Origin: Streptomyces tendae
GTDB taxonomy: Bacteria; Actinomycetota; Actinomycetes; Streptomycetales; Streptomycetaceae
Direction: 5' to 3'
Assembly: GCF_014650435.1 (NCBI RefSeq)
Contig: NZ_BMUY01000007.1
Coordinates: forward strand, 248,001-312,000
Length of the DNA stretch: 64,000 nt
Within the stretch, counting starts at the first letter, position 1, and every line of letters starts with the position of its first letter. The notes beneath the pieces are model-generated. The model did not search any database and was not told the DNA's origin. It was given only the letters and a program-made list of their open reading frames with translations. Both the position numbers and the translations under genes were made by a program. Shown piece after piece: positions 41,338 to 50,465 of the stretch.

Positions 41338-42264
41338 ATGTCCGACGCAGAGCCGCCCACCACGTCGTCCCCTCCCGGCCCCGACCTGGATCTGAGACTG
41401 GTGCGGTACTTCACCGTCGTCGCCGAGCATCTGAACTACGCCCGGGCCGCCGCGGCACTGCACATCGCCCAGCCCTCCCTGAGCCGCCAGATCCAGCGGC
41501 TGGAGGACGCTCTGGGCGTGCGCCTGCTGGAGCGCTCCAGCCAGGGCAGCCGCCTCACCGCTGCCGGCGCGGCCTTCCTCCCGCAGGCACAGACCCTCCT
41601 GCACACGGCTCACCAGGCGGTGCTCGGCGCACGCGCCGCCGCCCCGCCGCGTACGGTCACCGTCGGATACGTCGAGGACCTCGTCATCACCCCCGCGGTG
41701 CGGGACCTGCGCCGCCGTCACCCCGACGCCCACGTCCGCACCCGTCACCTGGACTGGGACGAAGCCCGTGCCCTGCCCGAGGGCCGGATCGACGCGCTCG
41801 TCGTCCGCACGCCGCTGCCGATCCCGGACGACGGTCTGGACGTGACCGTCCTGTACGACGAACCCCGGGCTCTGCTGGTGCCCTCGGCCCACCGCCTCGC
41901 CGGGAAGGAGTCGGTCACCCCGGGCGACTTCGCCGACGAGCCCCTCGTGGCCTGCGCCGGTATGGCGGCGCTGTGGACCGGGTTCTGGCGGCTCGACCCG
42001 CGTCCGGACGGCAGCCCGGCTCCACTCGGTCCCATGCTCGTGGACACGTTCGAGGACAAGCTCGAAGTCGTCGCCGACGGCCGGGCCATCGCCCTGGTGC
42101 CGGCCGACGACCGGCGTGCCACACTCCGCGACGACCTCGCCACCGTCCCCGTCGAGGGAGTCGAACCCTGCCAGGTGGTCGTCGCCACGCGCCTCGCGGA
42201 CGCCAACCCGCTCGTCGCCCGCTTCCGTGAGTCCGCGAAGCGCTTCCTCGTGCGCGAAGACTGA
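41338..42264 (+). CDS. LysR family transcriptional regulator
   Basis: 308 residues. The winged helix-turn-helix spans about 15-75 (LVRYFTVVAEHLNYARAAAALHIAQPSLSRQIQRLEDALG) and the effector domain about 100-300. The start at 41338 (MSDAEPP) leaves the palindrome 41299-41325 outside the gene; an earlier in-frame ATG would place it inside. It is divergent from the SDR at 41182 and probably regulates it and itself. Confidence 0.93.
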   Translation: MSDAEPPTTSSPPGPDLDLRLVRYFTVVAEHLNYARAAAALHIAQPSLSRQIQRLEDALGVRLLERSSQGSRLTAAGAAFLPQAQTLLHTAHQAVLGARAAAPPRTVTVGYVEDLVITPAVRDLRRRHPDAHVRTRHLDWDEARALPEGRIDALVVRTPLPIPDDGLDVTVLYDEPRALLVPSAHRLAGKESVTPGDFADEPLVACAGMAALWTGFWRLDPRPDGSPAPLGPMLVDTFEDKLEVVADGRAIALVPADDRRATLRDDLATVPVEGVEPCQVVVATRLADANPLVARFRESAKRFLVRED

Positions 42265-42299
42265 CCCGGCCGGTACGGACGTGCTGCTTCAACCCTGGT

Positions 42300-43394
42300 T
42301 CAGCCGGTCCTGACGGGCGTCAGGGTGAACCCGTCGTTGGGCTTGCCCGCGAGGAGGTCTGCCAGCCCGCCGCTGAGTGCGTACGTCGTCCTGACCGGTC
42401 CCTCGGTCACGTCGCTGGTGACGGGGTCCGTGACGGTGTCGGTGACGGTCACGGTCGCCGTCTTCCAGCCGTCTTCGGGGTTCACGTGCTGGATCCGGGC
42501 GGGCTTGCCGGTCAGCAGGCCGCTGCTGACAGCCGTGATCGAGCCGTCGGCCAGGAGCCGCATGCCGGCGGTGGGGGAGGCCAGTGGTGCGGACAGCCTC
42601 ACCTTCTGCGCGTCCTCTGGACGCTGGACCGGCACCCGCACCAGGGAGCCGTCGGCCATGGCAATGATCAACTGGTCGCCCGCCACGTACTCCACCGCTG
42701 CCATCCCCACATCGTCCAGGAAGTCGGGGATGTCGAGGGTGCCCTGGAGCAGGTCGTCACGGAGGAAGACCGAGGCGTTGCCCTCGGGGTCTATGCGGAA
42801 CACGGTCGGAGTCAGCTCGTCGACGGCGTACGCGGTGCCGTCGGGCGCCACCGTCACGTCGGAGATCAGGTGCTGCTTGCCGTCCAGGGTGAGCGCGGTC
42901 AGGTCGACGCACCAGTTCTGCTCCCCGGTCTCCAGGTCGTAGCTGCCGACACCGGCGACTTTGAACGGGGCGTCCTTGCGGGAGCGGTCGGCGGTGCCGT
43001 AGTCGACGTTGCTGACCAGGACACGGCCCCGTTCGCGGTCGATGTTGACGGCCTGCGCCGACACGATCTGCGGATCGTCGATGAAGGTGCGCACCTTTCC
43101 GTCCGTGCCGACGGTGGAGACCGTGCCGTGCTTCAGAGAGCCGACGTAGAACGACTTCGACGGTGCGTCGAAGTCCAGCGAGTGCGGGAAGAGGTTCGCA
43201 CCGTCGGCCTTGACGACCACGGGCGTCTGCTGCTTGTCCTGCCCGACCTGCTTGTTCTGCGCGGTGCTGGGCCGCTCGGAGCCGGAGTCCGAGCCGGAGG
43301 AGGAGCCGCCCGAGGCCAGCGCGGTCCCGGTGGCGGCGGCGACGACCAGCGTCGCGCTCGCAAGGGCGATCCTCAGCTTCGTCTTCTTGTTCAT
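42300..43394 (-). CDS. secreted ScyD/ScyE-type beta-propeller protein
   Basis: 364 residues. The signal peptide is about 1-28 (NKKTKLRIALASATLVVAAATGTALA), then a Ser/Gly-rich linker and a six-bladed-propeller-like domain. The repeats include NLFPHSLDFDAPSKSFYVGSL, SDVTVAPDGTAYAVDELTPTVFRID and SPTAGMRLLADGSITAVSSG. This resembles ScyD/ScyE and SMP-30/gluconolactonase-like secreted proteins in actinomycetes; no enzymatic residues were assigned. The ATG at 43394 follows AAGGA. It lies downstream of the XRE regulator on the same strand with a 242-bp gap, so it has its own promoter or is under that regulator. Confidence 0.85.
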   Translation of the reverse strand: MNKKTKLRIALASATLVVAAATGTALASGGSSSGSDSGSERPSTAQNKQVGQDKQQTPVVVKADGANLFPHSLDFDAPSKSFYVGSLKHGTVSTVGTDGKVRTFIDDPQIVSAQAVNIDRERGRVLVSNVDYGTADRSRKDAPFKVAGVGSYDLETGEQNWCVDLTALTLDGKQHLISDVTVAPDGTAYAVDELTPTVFRIDPEGNASVFLRDDLLQGTLDIPDFLDDVGMAAVEYVAGDQLIIAMADGSLVRVPVQRPEDAQKVRLSAPLASPTAGMRLLADGSITAVSSGLLTGKPARIQHVNPEDGWKTATVTVTDTVTDPVTSDVTEGPVRTTYALSGGLADLLAGKPNDGFTLTPVRTG

Positions 43395-43636
43395 AGTCCT
43401 TGTTCCTGGGAGGGGTTGGGGCGGACGGATTGGATGTACGGATTGGGCGGAGGCGCCGCGAGGACTTCGGCGAAAGCGGTGACGGGGGTGGTGGACATGG
43501 GTGGTGCCCCCGGTGGAAGTGACAGGGGATGAACAGTGGCAAAAAGCGGTGCAGGCGCGCTCGGCGGCGCCGAAGCGGGCGCGACGAGGCGCCGCGGCAC
43601 CGGACGACGGGGTACCGCGGTGGCCGGACGGCCGGG

Positions 43637-44572
43637 TCAGGAGTGCGGGGGAGTGGTGACCGGGGTGACTCGTGCGGGAACGGTGCGGGACGTCTTCGGA
43701 CCCTCGGTCGTGGGCCGCAGGCTCTGGTTGAGCAACCGGAGCGCCGCCTGTGAGGCGGAGCCGGCCGCTGCCGTCGTCACCACCAGCCGGATCCCCTGCT
43801 CCCGGGGCACCGGAAGGGAGTGCTGCAGCACCTCCAGCTCCCCGAGTACCGGATGGCGCATCCGGTACTCGGCCGTACCCCAGGCCCGCACCCGGTGCTG
43901 GGACCACAGTGCGGCGAACTGCGGACTGTGCATCGTCAACTCGCCGATCAGGGAGGCAAGCTGCGGGTCGTCCGGAAACTCGCCGACCGCCTGCCGCAAC
44001 TTGCCCACCACGTCCCTTGCCTTCCTGGGCCAGTCCACGTACAGGTCCCGCGTGTGGGCGTCCAGGAAGATCAGGCGGGCGGTGTTGGGCCGAGTGGATG
44101 CCTGATCGGGGCTGTCCGGTGCGAGATGCCCGGCGATCAAGGCGTGCCCGGCGGGGTTCCACGCCAGGACGTCCGAGCGCCGGCCGACGACGACCACGGG
44201 TGAGTCACCGAAGGCGTCGACCAGTTGGCGCACCGCCGGGCCGACCCGCTCGGCGGGCAGGCGACGGCGCCGCCGCCGGCGGGGCTCGCCGGACAAGGTG
44301 TGAAGATGGCGCCGCTCCGCGTCGTCCAGCCGCAGAGCGGTGGCCAGCGCGGCCAGGACCTGGGGCGAGGCGTTGAACGACAGCCCCTGCTCCAGCCGGA
44401 TGTAGTAGGCCACGCTGACGCCGGCCAGCTGGGCCAACTCCTCGCGCCGCAGCCCCGGCACCCGGCGTCGGTCGCCGTAGTCCGGCAGATCCACGTCCGC
44501 CGGCTTCAACTGGGCCCGGCGTGTGGACAGGAACTCACCCAGCAGGGACTTGTGGTGTGTTGTCTCGTCCAT
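43637..44572 (-). CDS. XRE-type regulator with MmyB-like ligand domain
   Basis: 311 residues. The N-terminal helix-turn-helix has GLRREELAQLAGVSVAYYIRLEQGLSFNAS and the ligand domain has AWNPAGHALI, ALWSQHRVRAWG and HPVLGELEVLQHSLPV. A poly-arginine stretch (PRRRRRRRLP) separates the domains. The ATG at 44572 is preferred; a TTG six codons upstream is the alternative. The C-terminal 40 residues, rich in Thr/Pro/Arg, are longer than usual. Its likely target is the propeller gene downstream or a gene at 44914; no divergent enzyme is adjacent. Confidence 0.9.
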   Translation of the reverse strand: MDETTHHKSLLGEFLSTRRAQLKPADVDLPDYGDRRRVPGLRREELAQLAGVSVAYYIRLEQGLSFNASPQVLAALATALRLDDAERRHLHTLSGEPRRRRRRRLPAERVGPAVRQLVDAFGDSPVVVVGRRSDVLAWNPAGHALIAGHLAPDSPDQASTRPNTARLIFLDAHTRDLYVDWPRKARDVVGKLRQAVGEFPDDPQLASLIGELTMHSPQFAALWSQHRVRAWGTAEYRMRHPVLGELEVLQHSLPVPREQGIRLVVTTAAAGSASQAALRLLNQSLRPTTEGPKTSRTVPARVTPVTTPPHS

Positions 44573-44913
44573 GCGCTCGAGTATGGGCAATCGCGTCCCG
44601 CCCAGCCTGCTCCTGCCAGTAGCAGACTCCAGGCCGCGAGCCGAGCGCGCAGGTGGCCGAGGCCCCGCCCACCGGCGGCAGGATTCGGGTCAACGTCGAC
44701 TGACGCGGAACCGCACAAGGCAGAGCACTCCGTTCACCCGATTGCCACACATCCCGTGCACTGCAGAAGCGTTACTCCAGGCATGAGTGAGACGACGGGG
44801 GAAGCGATTCTCCGGCTGTGGGGAAAGCGGGATGCCGAGAACGGGGAGGAACGCGGACACGGGTCACCACCCGGCCGCCCCGATGGGGGAGCGGCGCGGT
44901 AACCAAGCACCTC
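44573..44913. other. 341-bp divergent region with a possible small gene
   Basis: The region lies between the XRE regulator and the DUF2637 gene. The left 210 bp hold no gene or strong hairpin. The right part contains the 39-codon frame listed at 44783. Promoters for both flanking genes must lie here, but none matches a consensus well. Confidence 0.5.
44783..44902 (+). CDS. possible small protein, 39 residues
   Basis: Translation begins MSETTGEAILRLWGKRDAEN and ends GRPDGGAAR with a TAA stop, 11 bp before the DUF2637 gene. It is hydrophilic and without recognised family. The upstream CCAGG is a weak ribosome-binding site. It could be a short leader peptide coupled to the next gene, or chance. 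Confidence 0.3.
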   Translation: MSETTGEAILRLWGKRDAENGEERGHGSPPGRPDGGAAR

Positions 44914-45870
44914 ATGTATCGCGAACAAGGCGCACACCACACGTACGACAGTTGGCACGCCTTTGGCGGGGAGGAGTGGCAACCGCCTGCCGGCGGCGGC
45001 AGGCACCGGGCGCACGCCGACGAGTTCGGCCATCCCCCGGACATGTCCACCGGGCCGCGCACGCCCGGTGACTTCGCCGAGCCCCTGGTGCCGCCGGGCA
45101 CCGACTGGGACCCTGCCGAGGAGCTGGCCTTCATGCTCCAGGACGCACCGGAGCAGTACGCCGACACCTCCCGTGAAGACGGCGCTTCGGGAAGGGCCGG
45201 GGTGCCCGGGACCGGACGGGCCGACCCGCAGGAGAGCACGACGGAGCTGCCAGGGCTCAGACGGCGACGCCGTCCGGGACGCAGGGCGCGCCGTCGGCAG
45301 GCGCTCGGCGCCGTACGCACCGCGAGTGTGGTGCTCGCGGCGCTGGCGGCGGTCATCGCCTTGGCCGTGGGCCTGCTCGGGGGGTTCGCCGCCTACGAGC
45401 CGCTGCGGCTGTCGGCGACCTCACCGGCCTCCCACGGCGTGGTGACGTGGTGGCCACTGTTGGTCTACGGCCCCTGGCTGGTGGCTTCGCTGTCCGTGTT
45501 GCGGGCGGCGCTGCACCGGCGTCGCGCCGTGCACTCGTGGACCGTCGTCCTGCTGTTCTCGGCGATCGCGATGTTCCTGTGTGCCTGGCAGGCACCGAGG
45601 ACGCTCAGCGATTCGGCGGCGGCCGTCCTGCCCGGCCTGGCCTCGCTGATCTCCTTTCAGCAGGTCGTCCGTCAGATCACCCTGAGCCGGCCACCCCGGC
45701 GGACGGTGTCCCGGCACCGTCAGGCGCGAGCCGGGTCCCCGGGCTCGGCGGAGGGAGACGGCGCGGGCACCGCGAGAGGAGAAAGCGGACGGAAGCCGTC
45801 GGCGTCCCGTCCGCGCACCAGGCAGGGACAGCCCCGGGGCGCTGCGCCGCGCGGAGGCGCCCTCCGCTGA
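44914..45870 (+). CDS. DUF2637-type membrane protein (SpdB-like)
   Basis: 318 residues. The hydrophilic N-terminal part (about 1-145) is rich in Gly, Glu, Asp and Pro. Four membrane segments follow (about 147-175, 185-205, 220-240, 245-265), e.g. SVVLAALAAVIALAVGLLGG and WPLLVYGPWLVASLSVL, then a basic C-tail. This is the DUF2637 plan known from actinobacterial chromosomes and conjugative elements (SpdB proteins). No transfer genes are nearby. The ATG at 44914 is the first plausible start. The function is unknown. Confidence 0.75.
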   Translation: MYREQGAHHTYDSWHAFGGEEWQPPAGGGRHRAHADEFGHPPDMSTGPRTPGDFAEPLVPPGTDWDPAEELAFMLQDAPEQYADTSREDGASGRAGVPGTGRADPQESTTELPGLRRRRRPGRRARRRQALGAVRTASVVLAALAAVIALAVGLLGGFAAYEPLRLSATSPASHGVVTWWPLLVYGPWLVASLSVLRAALHRRRAVHSWTVVLLFSAIAMFLCAWQAPRTLSDSAAAVLPGLASLISFQQVVRQITLSRPPRRTVSRHRQARAGSPGSAEGDGAGTARGESGRKPSASRPRTRQGQPRGAAPRGGALR

Positions 45871-45887
45871 GCACCGGGCCACTCACA

Positions 45888-45918
45888 CCACGGCCGCGTT
45901 CCTGTACCGCGGCCGTGG
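45888..45918 (+). terminator. terminator after DUF2637 gene
   Basis: CCACGGCCGCG (45888-45898) pairs perfectly with CGCGGCCGTGG (45908-45918) across a 9-nt loop, 17 bp after the stop codon. Confidence 0.8.
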
Positions 45919-45990
45919 AGATGGCCTGCCCTAGTGAGGGTAAAAAGGGGCAATTATGGAAATTCGTCGCTTGTGAGGCAACATCTCCCC

Positions 45991-46806
45991 ATGCCCTCTT
46001 CGTTTCGCCCGGTCGACCTGTCGAGAAATCGACAGGCCGACCCTCTCGTTGCCGCGTACGCCCTTCCGCGACCGAAGGAATCGTTTCACCACGGCTCGAC
46101 GGCCGAGTCCGCCTTCGACGCGCTGTACGTGCACGCGGCTCCAGGTCTGCTCCATCAGACGCATCTGCTGACCGGCCGACGGGGACGTGCCTTCCAGGCG
46201 GTCGAGTACGCGTTCTCCCACGCCTGGGAGTACTGGCCGGAAGTCGCGGTCGACTCGGACCCGGTGGGCTGGGTACGCTTCCACGCCTACGAGTACGCCC
46301 TGTCCCCGTGGCACCGGTTCCGGGAACTCGTGGAACGGGAAGAGCCCGCACCGACCTCCCCGATGCACCGGGCCCTCCTGCAGCTGAGCGCCCGTCATCG
46401 GCGCGCTGTGCTGCTCTGCGACGGTCTGGGACTGACCATTGCCCAGGCGGCGGCCGAGCTGGAAGCCTCGTGCGCCGCCACGGAGAGCAGACTGCTGGGC
46501 GCCCGCGCGGTCCTCGCAGAGTGCTTCCCGGACTCCGACGACCATGACGCTCTGCCCCTGCGGATCCGCACCCTCGTGGCCGAGGGCTCCGCCGCGACGG
46601 TGCCCACGGCGGGCTCGGTGCGGGCCGAGAGCGATCGTCGCCTGCGGCTGCTCACCCGGTCCGTGGCGGGAGCGGTGGCCGTACTGGGCGGCCTCGTCTG
46701 CACGTTCGTCCTCGTCAGCTCCCCCTGGCCCGAGCCGCCGGATCGGCACGAGCGGACGACGGACACCACGCAGGGACCGTCCCGCGATGTCCGTTCCCAT
46801 CCCTGA
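45991..46806 (+). CDS. sigma-70-like (ECF-type) protein with C-terminal membrane helix
   Basis: 271 residues. Weak sigma region 2 is at about 38-112 (AFDALYVHAAPGLLHQTHLLTGRRGRAFQAVEYAFSHAWEYW) and region 4 at about 123-175 (SARHRRAVLLCDGLGLTIAQAAAELEASCAATESRLLGAR). A single membrane segment lies at about 224-243 (SVAGAVAVLGGLVCTFVLV), then a short polar tail. A membrane anchor on a sigma-like protein suggests tethered control or a non-sigma role. No anti-sigma gene is adjacent. The ATG at 45991 is preferred over an upstream GTG at 45934. Confidence 0.78.
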   Translation: MPSSFRPVDLSRNRQADPLVAAYALPRPKESFHHGSTAESAFDALYVHAAPGLLHQTHLLTGRRGRAFQAVEYAFSHAWEYWPEVAVDSDPVGWVRFHAYEYALSPWHRFRELVEREEPAPTSPMHRALLQLSARHRRAVLLCDGLGLTIAQAAAELEASCAATESRLLGARAVLAECFPDSDDHDALPLRIRTLVAEGSAATVPTAGSVRAESDRRLRLLTRSVAGAVAVLGGLVCTFVLVSSPWPEPPDRHERTTDTTQGPSRDVRSHP

Positions 46807-46931
46807 GGCACGGCACAGGGAGGCGGAGTCGATGCCCACGGCGTGTGCGCGCGAGCACCTGCCCCGGCCCACCTCGGGTACCGGCACTTCCTTGCGAGGC
46901 AGGACCTCGGGGCCGCCCGACCCGCGCCGCG

Positions 46932-49097
46932 TCAGGCCACCGGAAACACGCGGCGCACGACGCGTTCGGACGCCCGCCCGTCGTCGTGCGGACAGAACCG
47001 CTCCCGGAACGCCTGGCGCAGACGGGTCGCCTCGGCCTCCCCGGTCCTGCCGCTGCTGATCGCGTGCGCGAGTTCGGGCACGGTCGTGGTGACCACGCCG
47101 GGTGGAGCGGCGAGCAGGTCGAAGTAGACGCCACGCTCCCTGCGGTACCGCTCCCAGTCCGGGACGTACAACGCGATGGGGCGGTCGTCCAGCACCGCGA
47201 AGTCGAACATCAGCGACGAGTAGTCGGTCACGAGCAGGTCGGCGGCCAGGCACAGCTCCTCGACCGACGGGTGCCCCGACACGTCCAGGATGCGCGCACC
47301 CTGGTCCACCGGCGGGATCCCCGCGCCCGCCTCCAAGTAGTGGTGGCGTACCAACAGTGTGTAGGCGTCGCCCAGTTCGCGGGCGAGCGCGGTCAGCTCC
47401 TCCGTACGCCGGGACGGTGTCACGCCGTCCCGGTGCGTCGGCGCCCACAGGAGTACCCTGCTGCCCTCGTGCACGCCCAGCGCCGCGCGAGCGGTCTCGC
47501 GGTCCTGCGCGCTGGCCGCGGCCAGGCGGTCATTGCGCGGGTAGCCCGTCTCCAGCACCTCGTAACGCCCCGGGTAGGCGCCGGTGAACGCGGTCGTGGT
47601 GTGCGGGTTCGGGGTGACGAGATAGTCCCAGCGGCCCACGTGCTCCAGGAGCCGCTCGAAGTCCATGTCGCCGGCGCTGGGCCTGCCCTTCAGGTCGAGG
47701 CCCATGTGCTTGAGGGGCGTACCGTGCTGTGTCTGCACGTGGACCGAGCCCGGCCGCTTGGTCATGGTGTGCGGGAAATTGACGTTGTTCACCAGGTACT
47801 TGGCGGTTGCCATCACCCTGAGGTAGGGCAGGGTGTTCGCGACGACCCAGTCCACGCCCTCGGGCAGCGCAGCTCCGGCAGCCTTGTCGGCCACGACCCA
47901 CACGCCCCGCACGGACGGGGCCAGTTCCCTCGCCTTCTCGTAGACGGCCGCGGGACTGCAGGCGTATCCGCGATACCAGTAGGCGGCGTAGACGGCGAGG
48001 TTCTCGTTCATCGGCAGGCGGAGGAACGCCTGGTAGACACCGCGTCGTGCGATCCCCAGCAGGCCGCGAACGGCCCTCCTGCCCCGCGCCGGCACGCCGC
48101 GGGACAGGGTACGCAGCCGGTTGGCGTCGTCCATGCGGTGGAAGGCCCCGCGGGCGCCGCGTGCCACGCAGCGGTACTGCAGGCCGCGCACACCGCCGGG
48201 GAAGGAGTAGCCGTCCGGTCGGTGATCGCGGAAGTGGCCGGTCAGACGGTCGAAGAACTCTCTGCGCAGACCGCCGGGGACCAGACCGGGGGTCCGGTAG
48301 ACCGTGACGCCGTGCAGGACGGTGCGGTCGAAGACCCGGCGGCGCAGCCCGGGGGAAGTGCCGCCTTCGCGCGCGTCGATGAAGTCGAATATCCGGTCGT
48401 ACTGACCGAAGGCGTCGAGGTGCTTGGGCGAGCTGCTGTGGGTGATGGCGCCTTCGCGTTCGCGGCGGTAGTAGTAGCAGGGTCGGTCGAGGTAGCTGAT
48501 CCGTTCGGCCGCCAGCAGCAACGGGTAGGTGACGGAAATGTCCTCGTAATAGCCGTCGCCGAATTCGACGCCGAGGGTGAGTAGGTACTCCCGCCGGACC
48601 ACCTTGTTCCACACCGACATGATCATGTTGAGCAGTTGGGGTTTCTCGGCCAGAGTGAACAGCTCCGGCGGCGGCGGATCCGCGATCTGACGCCGCCAGG
48701 TGTTCGGCTCCACCCGGCCGTCGGGATATCCGCGCACGAAGTCCGTCACCAGGACATCGGGCCGTACCTGCGCGAGCCGCTGCGCGACCGCCTCGACCGC
48801 ACCGTCCATCAGCCGGTCGTCACCGTCCACGAACCACACGTAGTCGCCGGTCGCCCGCTCCAGGCCGGCCTTCCGTGCGCCTCCAAGGCCCCTGTTCCCC
48901 GCCAGGTGCACCACCCGCAGGCGCTCGTCCCGCTCCGCGTAGGCGTCCAGGATCGCGGCGCACCCGTCGGGTGAGGCGTCGTCGACGGTTATTATCTCGA
49001 GTTCCGCGCCGCTCTGCGTGAGCAGGGAGTCCAGGCACTCGGGCAACAGGGCCTCGATGTCGTGGACCGGGACGACGATGCTGATTCGAAGATCCAT
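46932..49097 (-). CDS. bifunctional GT2 glycosyltransferase / CDP-glycerol glycerophosphotransferase
   Basis: 721 residues. Residues about 5-230 form a GT-A glycosyltransferase family 2 domain (ISIVVPVHDIEALLPECLDSLL, WFVDGDDRLMDGA, YEDISVTYPLL). Residues about 360-715 form a TagF-like glycerophosphotransferase domain with HGTPLKHMGLD and VTDYSSLMFDF, the active-site histidine and metal-binding segments of that family. The predicted role is polymerisation or decoration of a teichoic-acid-type cell wall glycopolymer at the inner membrane. The two-domain order is common in Streptomyces wall polymer loci, but this gene stands alone here. Confidence 0.93.
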   Translation of the reverse strand: MDLRISIVVPVHDIEALLPECLDSLLTQSGAELEIITVDDASPDGCAAILDAYAERDERLRVVHLAGNRGLGGARKAGLERATGDYVWFVDGDDRLMDGAVEAVAQRLAQVRPDVLVTDFVRGYPDGRVEPNTWRRQIADPPPPELFTLAEKPQLLNMIMSVWNKVVRREYLLTLGVEFGDGYYEDISVTYPLLLAAERISYLDRPCYYYRREREGAITHSSSPKHLDAFGQYDRIFDFIDAREGGTSPGLRRRVFDRTVLHGVTVYRTPGLVPGGLRREFFDRLTGHFRDHRPDGYSFPGGVRGLQYRCVARGARGAFHRMDDANRLRTLSRGVPARGRRAVRGLLGIARRGVYQAFLRLPMNENLAVYAAYWYRGYACSPAAVYEKARELAPSVRGVWVVADKAAGAALPEGVDWVVANTLPYLRVMATAKYLVNNVNFPHTMTKRPGSVHVQTQHGTPLKHMGLDLKGRPSAGDMDFERLLEHVGRWDYLVTPNPHTTTAFTGAYPGRYEVLETGYPRNDRLAAASAQDRETARAALGVHEGSRVLLWAPTHRDGVTPSRRTEELTALARELGDAYTLLVRHHYLEAGAGIPPVDQGARILDVSGHPSVEELCLAADLLVTDYSSLMFDFAVLDDRPIALYVPDWERYRRERGVYFDLLAAPPGVVTTTVPELAHAISSGRTGEAEATRLRQAFRERFCPHDDGRASERVVRRVFPVA

Positions 49098-49398
49098 GCA
49101 GGCAATCCAGAGCGGTGAGACGACGGTGAACCGGCCTCGCGCTCGGACCGTGACGGCGAATCACGCTTTCGCCGCACTCCGGCCGACGAGAGCGCAGGGA
49201 CGACGGTGGCTCCGGCAAACGGAACGCACTGTCGAGGACCGAACGGGCGGGCGCGCCGTTGCGGATCAGGTCCGTGACAAGCGTCACACGGCGTGTGGCC
49301 TGCGTTCACGCGAATGCCCCCGGCGAGAAGTGTCGCCATCGTGACCCGGACTCGGTAGTTGAGGGCGCGTCAGAGACCGAGCGGACCGGTCACAGCCG
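49098..49398. other. 301-bp gap without a gene
   Basis: Upstream region of the glycosyltransferase gene. Only a short inverted repeat, GTGAC (49274-49278) with GTCAC (49283-49287), is visible. No coding frame with supported start was found. Confidence 0.5.
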
Positions 49399-50268
49399 CT
49401 ACGGGATCGCACCCGTGCGGTGGGCGGTTGTCGCGGTCCGTGACGCGAGGGCGCGCAGGCGGTCGTGACTGGCCGTGCCGGGCTCGGCGGTCAAGGTGAT
49501 GAGCTGCTGCTCGGGATCGTCGGTGGAGGTGAGGAAGGACCAGTCGAGGGTGAGCGGGCCGACGGCCGGATGGTTGAGCACTTTCGTGCCCGATCTCTGG
49601 GCGGCGACCCGGTGGGTGCCCCACCACCGCCGGAAGTCGGGGTCCTGGAGCGACAGTTCGCCCACCAGTTCGGCGAGCCGCGGGTCCTTCGGATCGCGGA
49701 CGGCCTCCATGCGCAGCTGCGCCAGGGTCATCCGTGCCGCCCACTCCCAGTCCGCGTACAGCGCTCTGATCCCCGGCTCACGGAAGACCAGCCGTACGAA
49801 GTTGCGGTCCTTCTCCGGAATCCGCGCGAAGTCGGTGAACAGGGCGGCCGCCATGGCGTTCCAGTCGAGGATGTCCGTGCGCCGGCCAAGGACGACGGCC
49901 GGCGTGGTGGAGAGGTCGTCCAGGAGGCGCCGCAGTTGCGGCTGGACCTTCTGCGAGGTGCGTCGACGCGGCCGGGCGGCGTCCCGGCCGGACAACTCGA
50001 AGAGGTAGGCACGCTCACCGTCGTCGAGACGCAGGACGCGCGCGAGGGCGTTCAGTACCGGCTCGGAGGCTTGGCGGCGGCCCTGTTCCAGGCGCGTGTA
50101 GTAGTCGGGGCTGATCGACGCCAGCGACGCCACCTCTTCGCGGCGCAGACCTTTGACCCTGCGCCTCCCGCTCGCTTCAGGCAGCCCCACTTCGGCCGGG
50201 CTCAGCTCCGTGCGCCGTGCCTTGAGAAAGGCGCCCAGTTCGCTGACGTGGCCGTTGCTACTGCTCAT
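49399..50268 (-). CDS. XRE-type regulator with MmyB-like ligand domain
   Basis: 289 residues. The helix-turn-helix has GLRREEVASLASISPDYYTRLEQGRRQAS and the ligand domain has DWNAMAAALFTDFARIP, RRWWGTHRVAAQ and HPAVGPLTLDWSFL. The domain layout is the same as the regulators at 14828 and 43637. It is divergent from the hydrolase at 50466. The inverted repeat at 50294-50325, only 26 bp from this start, is the likely operator. Confidence 0.93.
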   Translation of the reverse strand: MSSSNGHVSELGAFLKARRTELSPAEVGLPEASGRRRVKGLRREEVASLASISPDYYTRLEQGRRQASEPVLNALARVLRLDDGERAYLFELSGRDAARPRRRTSQKVQPQLRRLLDDLSTTPAVVLGRRTDILDWNAMAAALFTDFARIPEKDRNFVRLVFREPGIRALYADWEWAARMTLAQLRMEAVRDPKDPRLAELVGELSLQDPDFRRWWGTHRVAAQRSGTKVLNHPAVGPLTLDWSFLTSTDDPEQQLITLTAEPGTASHDRLRALASRTATTAHRTGAIP

Positions 50269-50293
50269 GGGCGCAAGTGTGACAGCCCGCCGC

Positions 50294-50325
50294 TCCTGGG
50301 ACAGTGGGCCTGCCGTGTCCCAGGA
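50294..50325. promoter_or_regulatory. candidate XRE regulator operator
   Basis: TCCTGGGACA (50294-50303) and TGTCCCAGGA (50316-50325) are perfect 10-bp arms with a 12-bp spacer. A related CTGTCC half-site follows at 50331. It lies in the divergent gap. Confidence 0.65.
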
Positions 50326-50465
50326 CAGCTCTGTCCGGGGCCGGAAGGAGCCCCTTACCCGCCCCCGTGCCGCGTGCGAGTGTCGGTGGCGCCGAGAGCG
50401 GCCGGGAGGAATCCGCCCCGTTCGCGGACACCGCCCTTTCCCGCCCGTACCAGGAGACGCACACC

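Noticed and set aside
42300-44162. 620-codon version of the beta-propeller protein
   Set aside because: The extra N-terminal part overlaps the XRE regulator and is out-of-frame sequence. The signal peptide begins at the ATG at 43394.
49274-49287. GTGAC/GTCAC inverted repeat upstream of the glycosyltransferase
   Set aside because: Arms of five bases are expected by chance in DNA of this composition.
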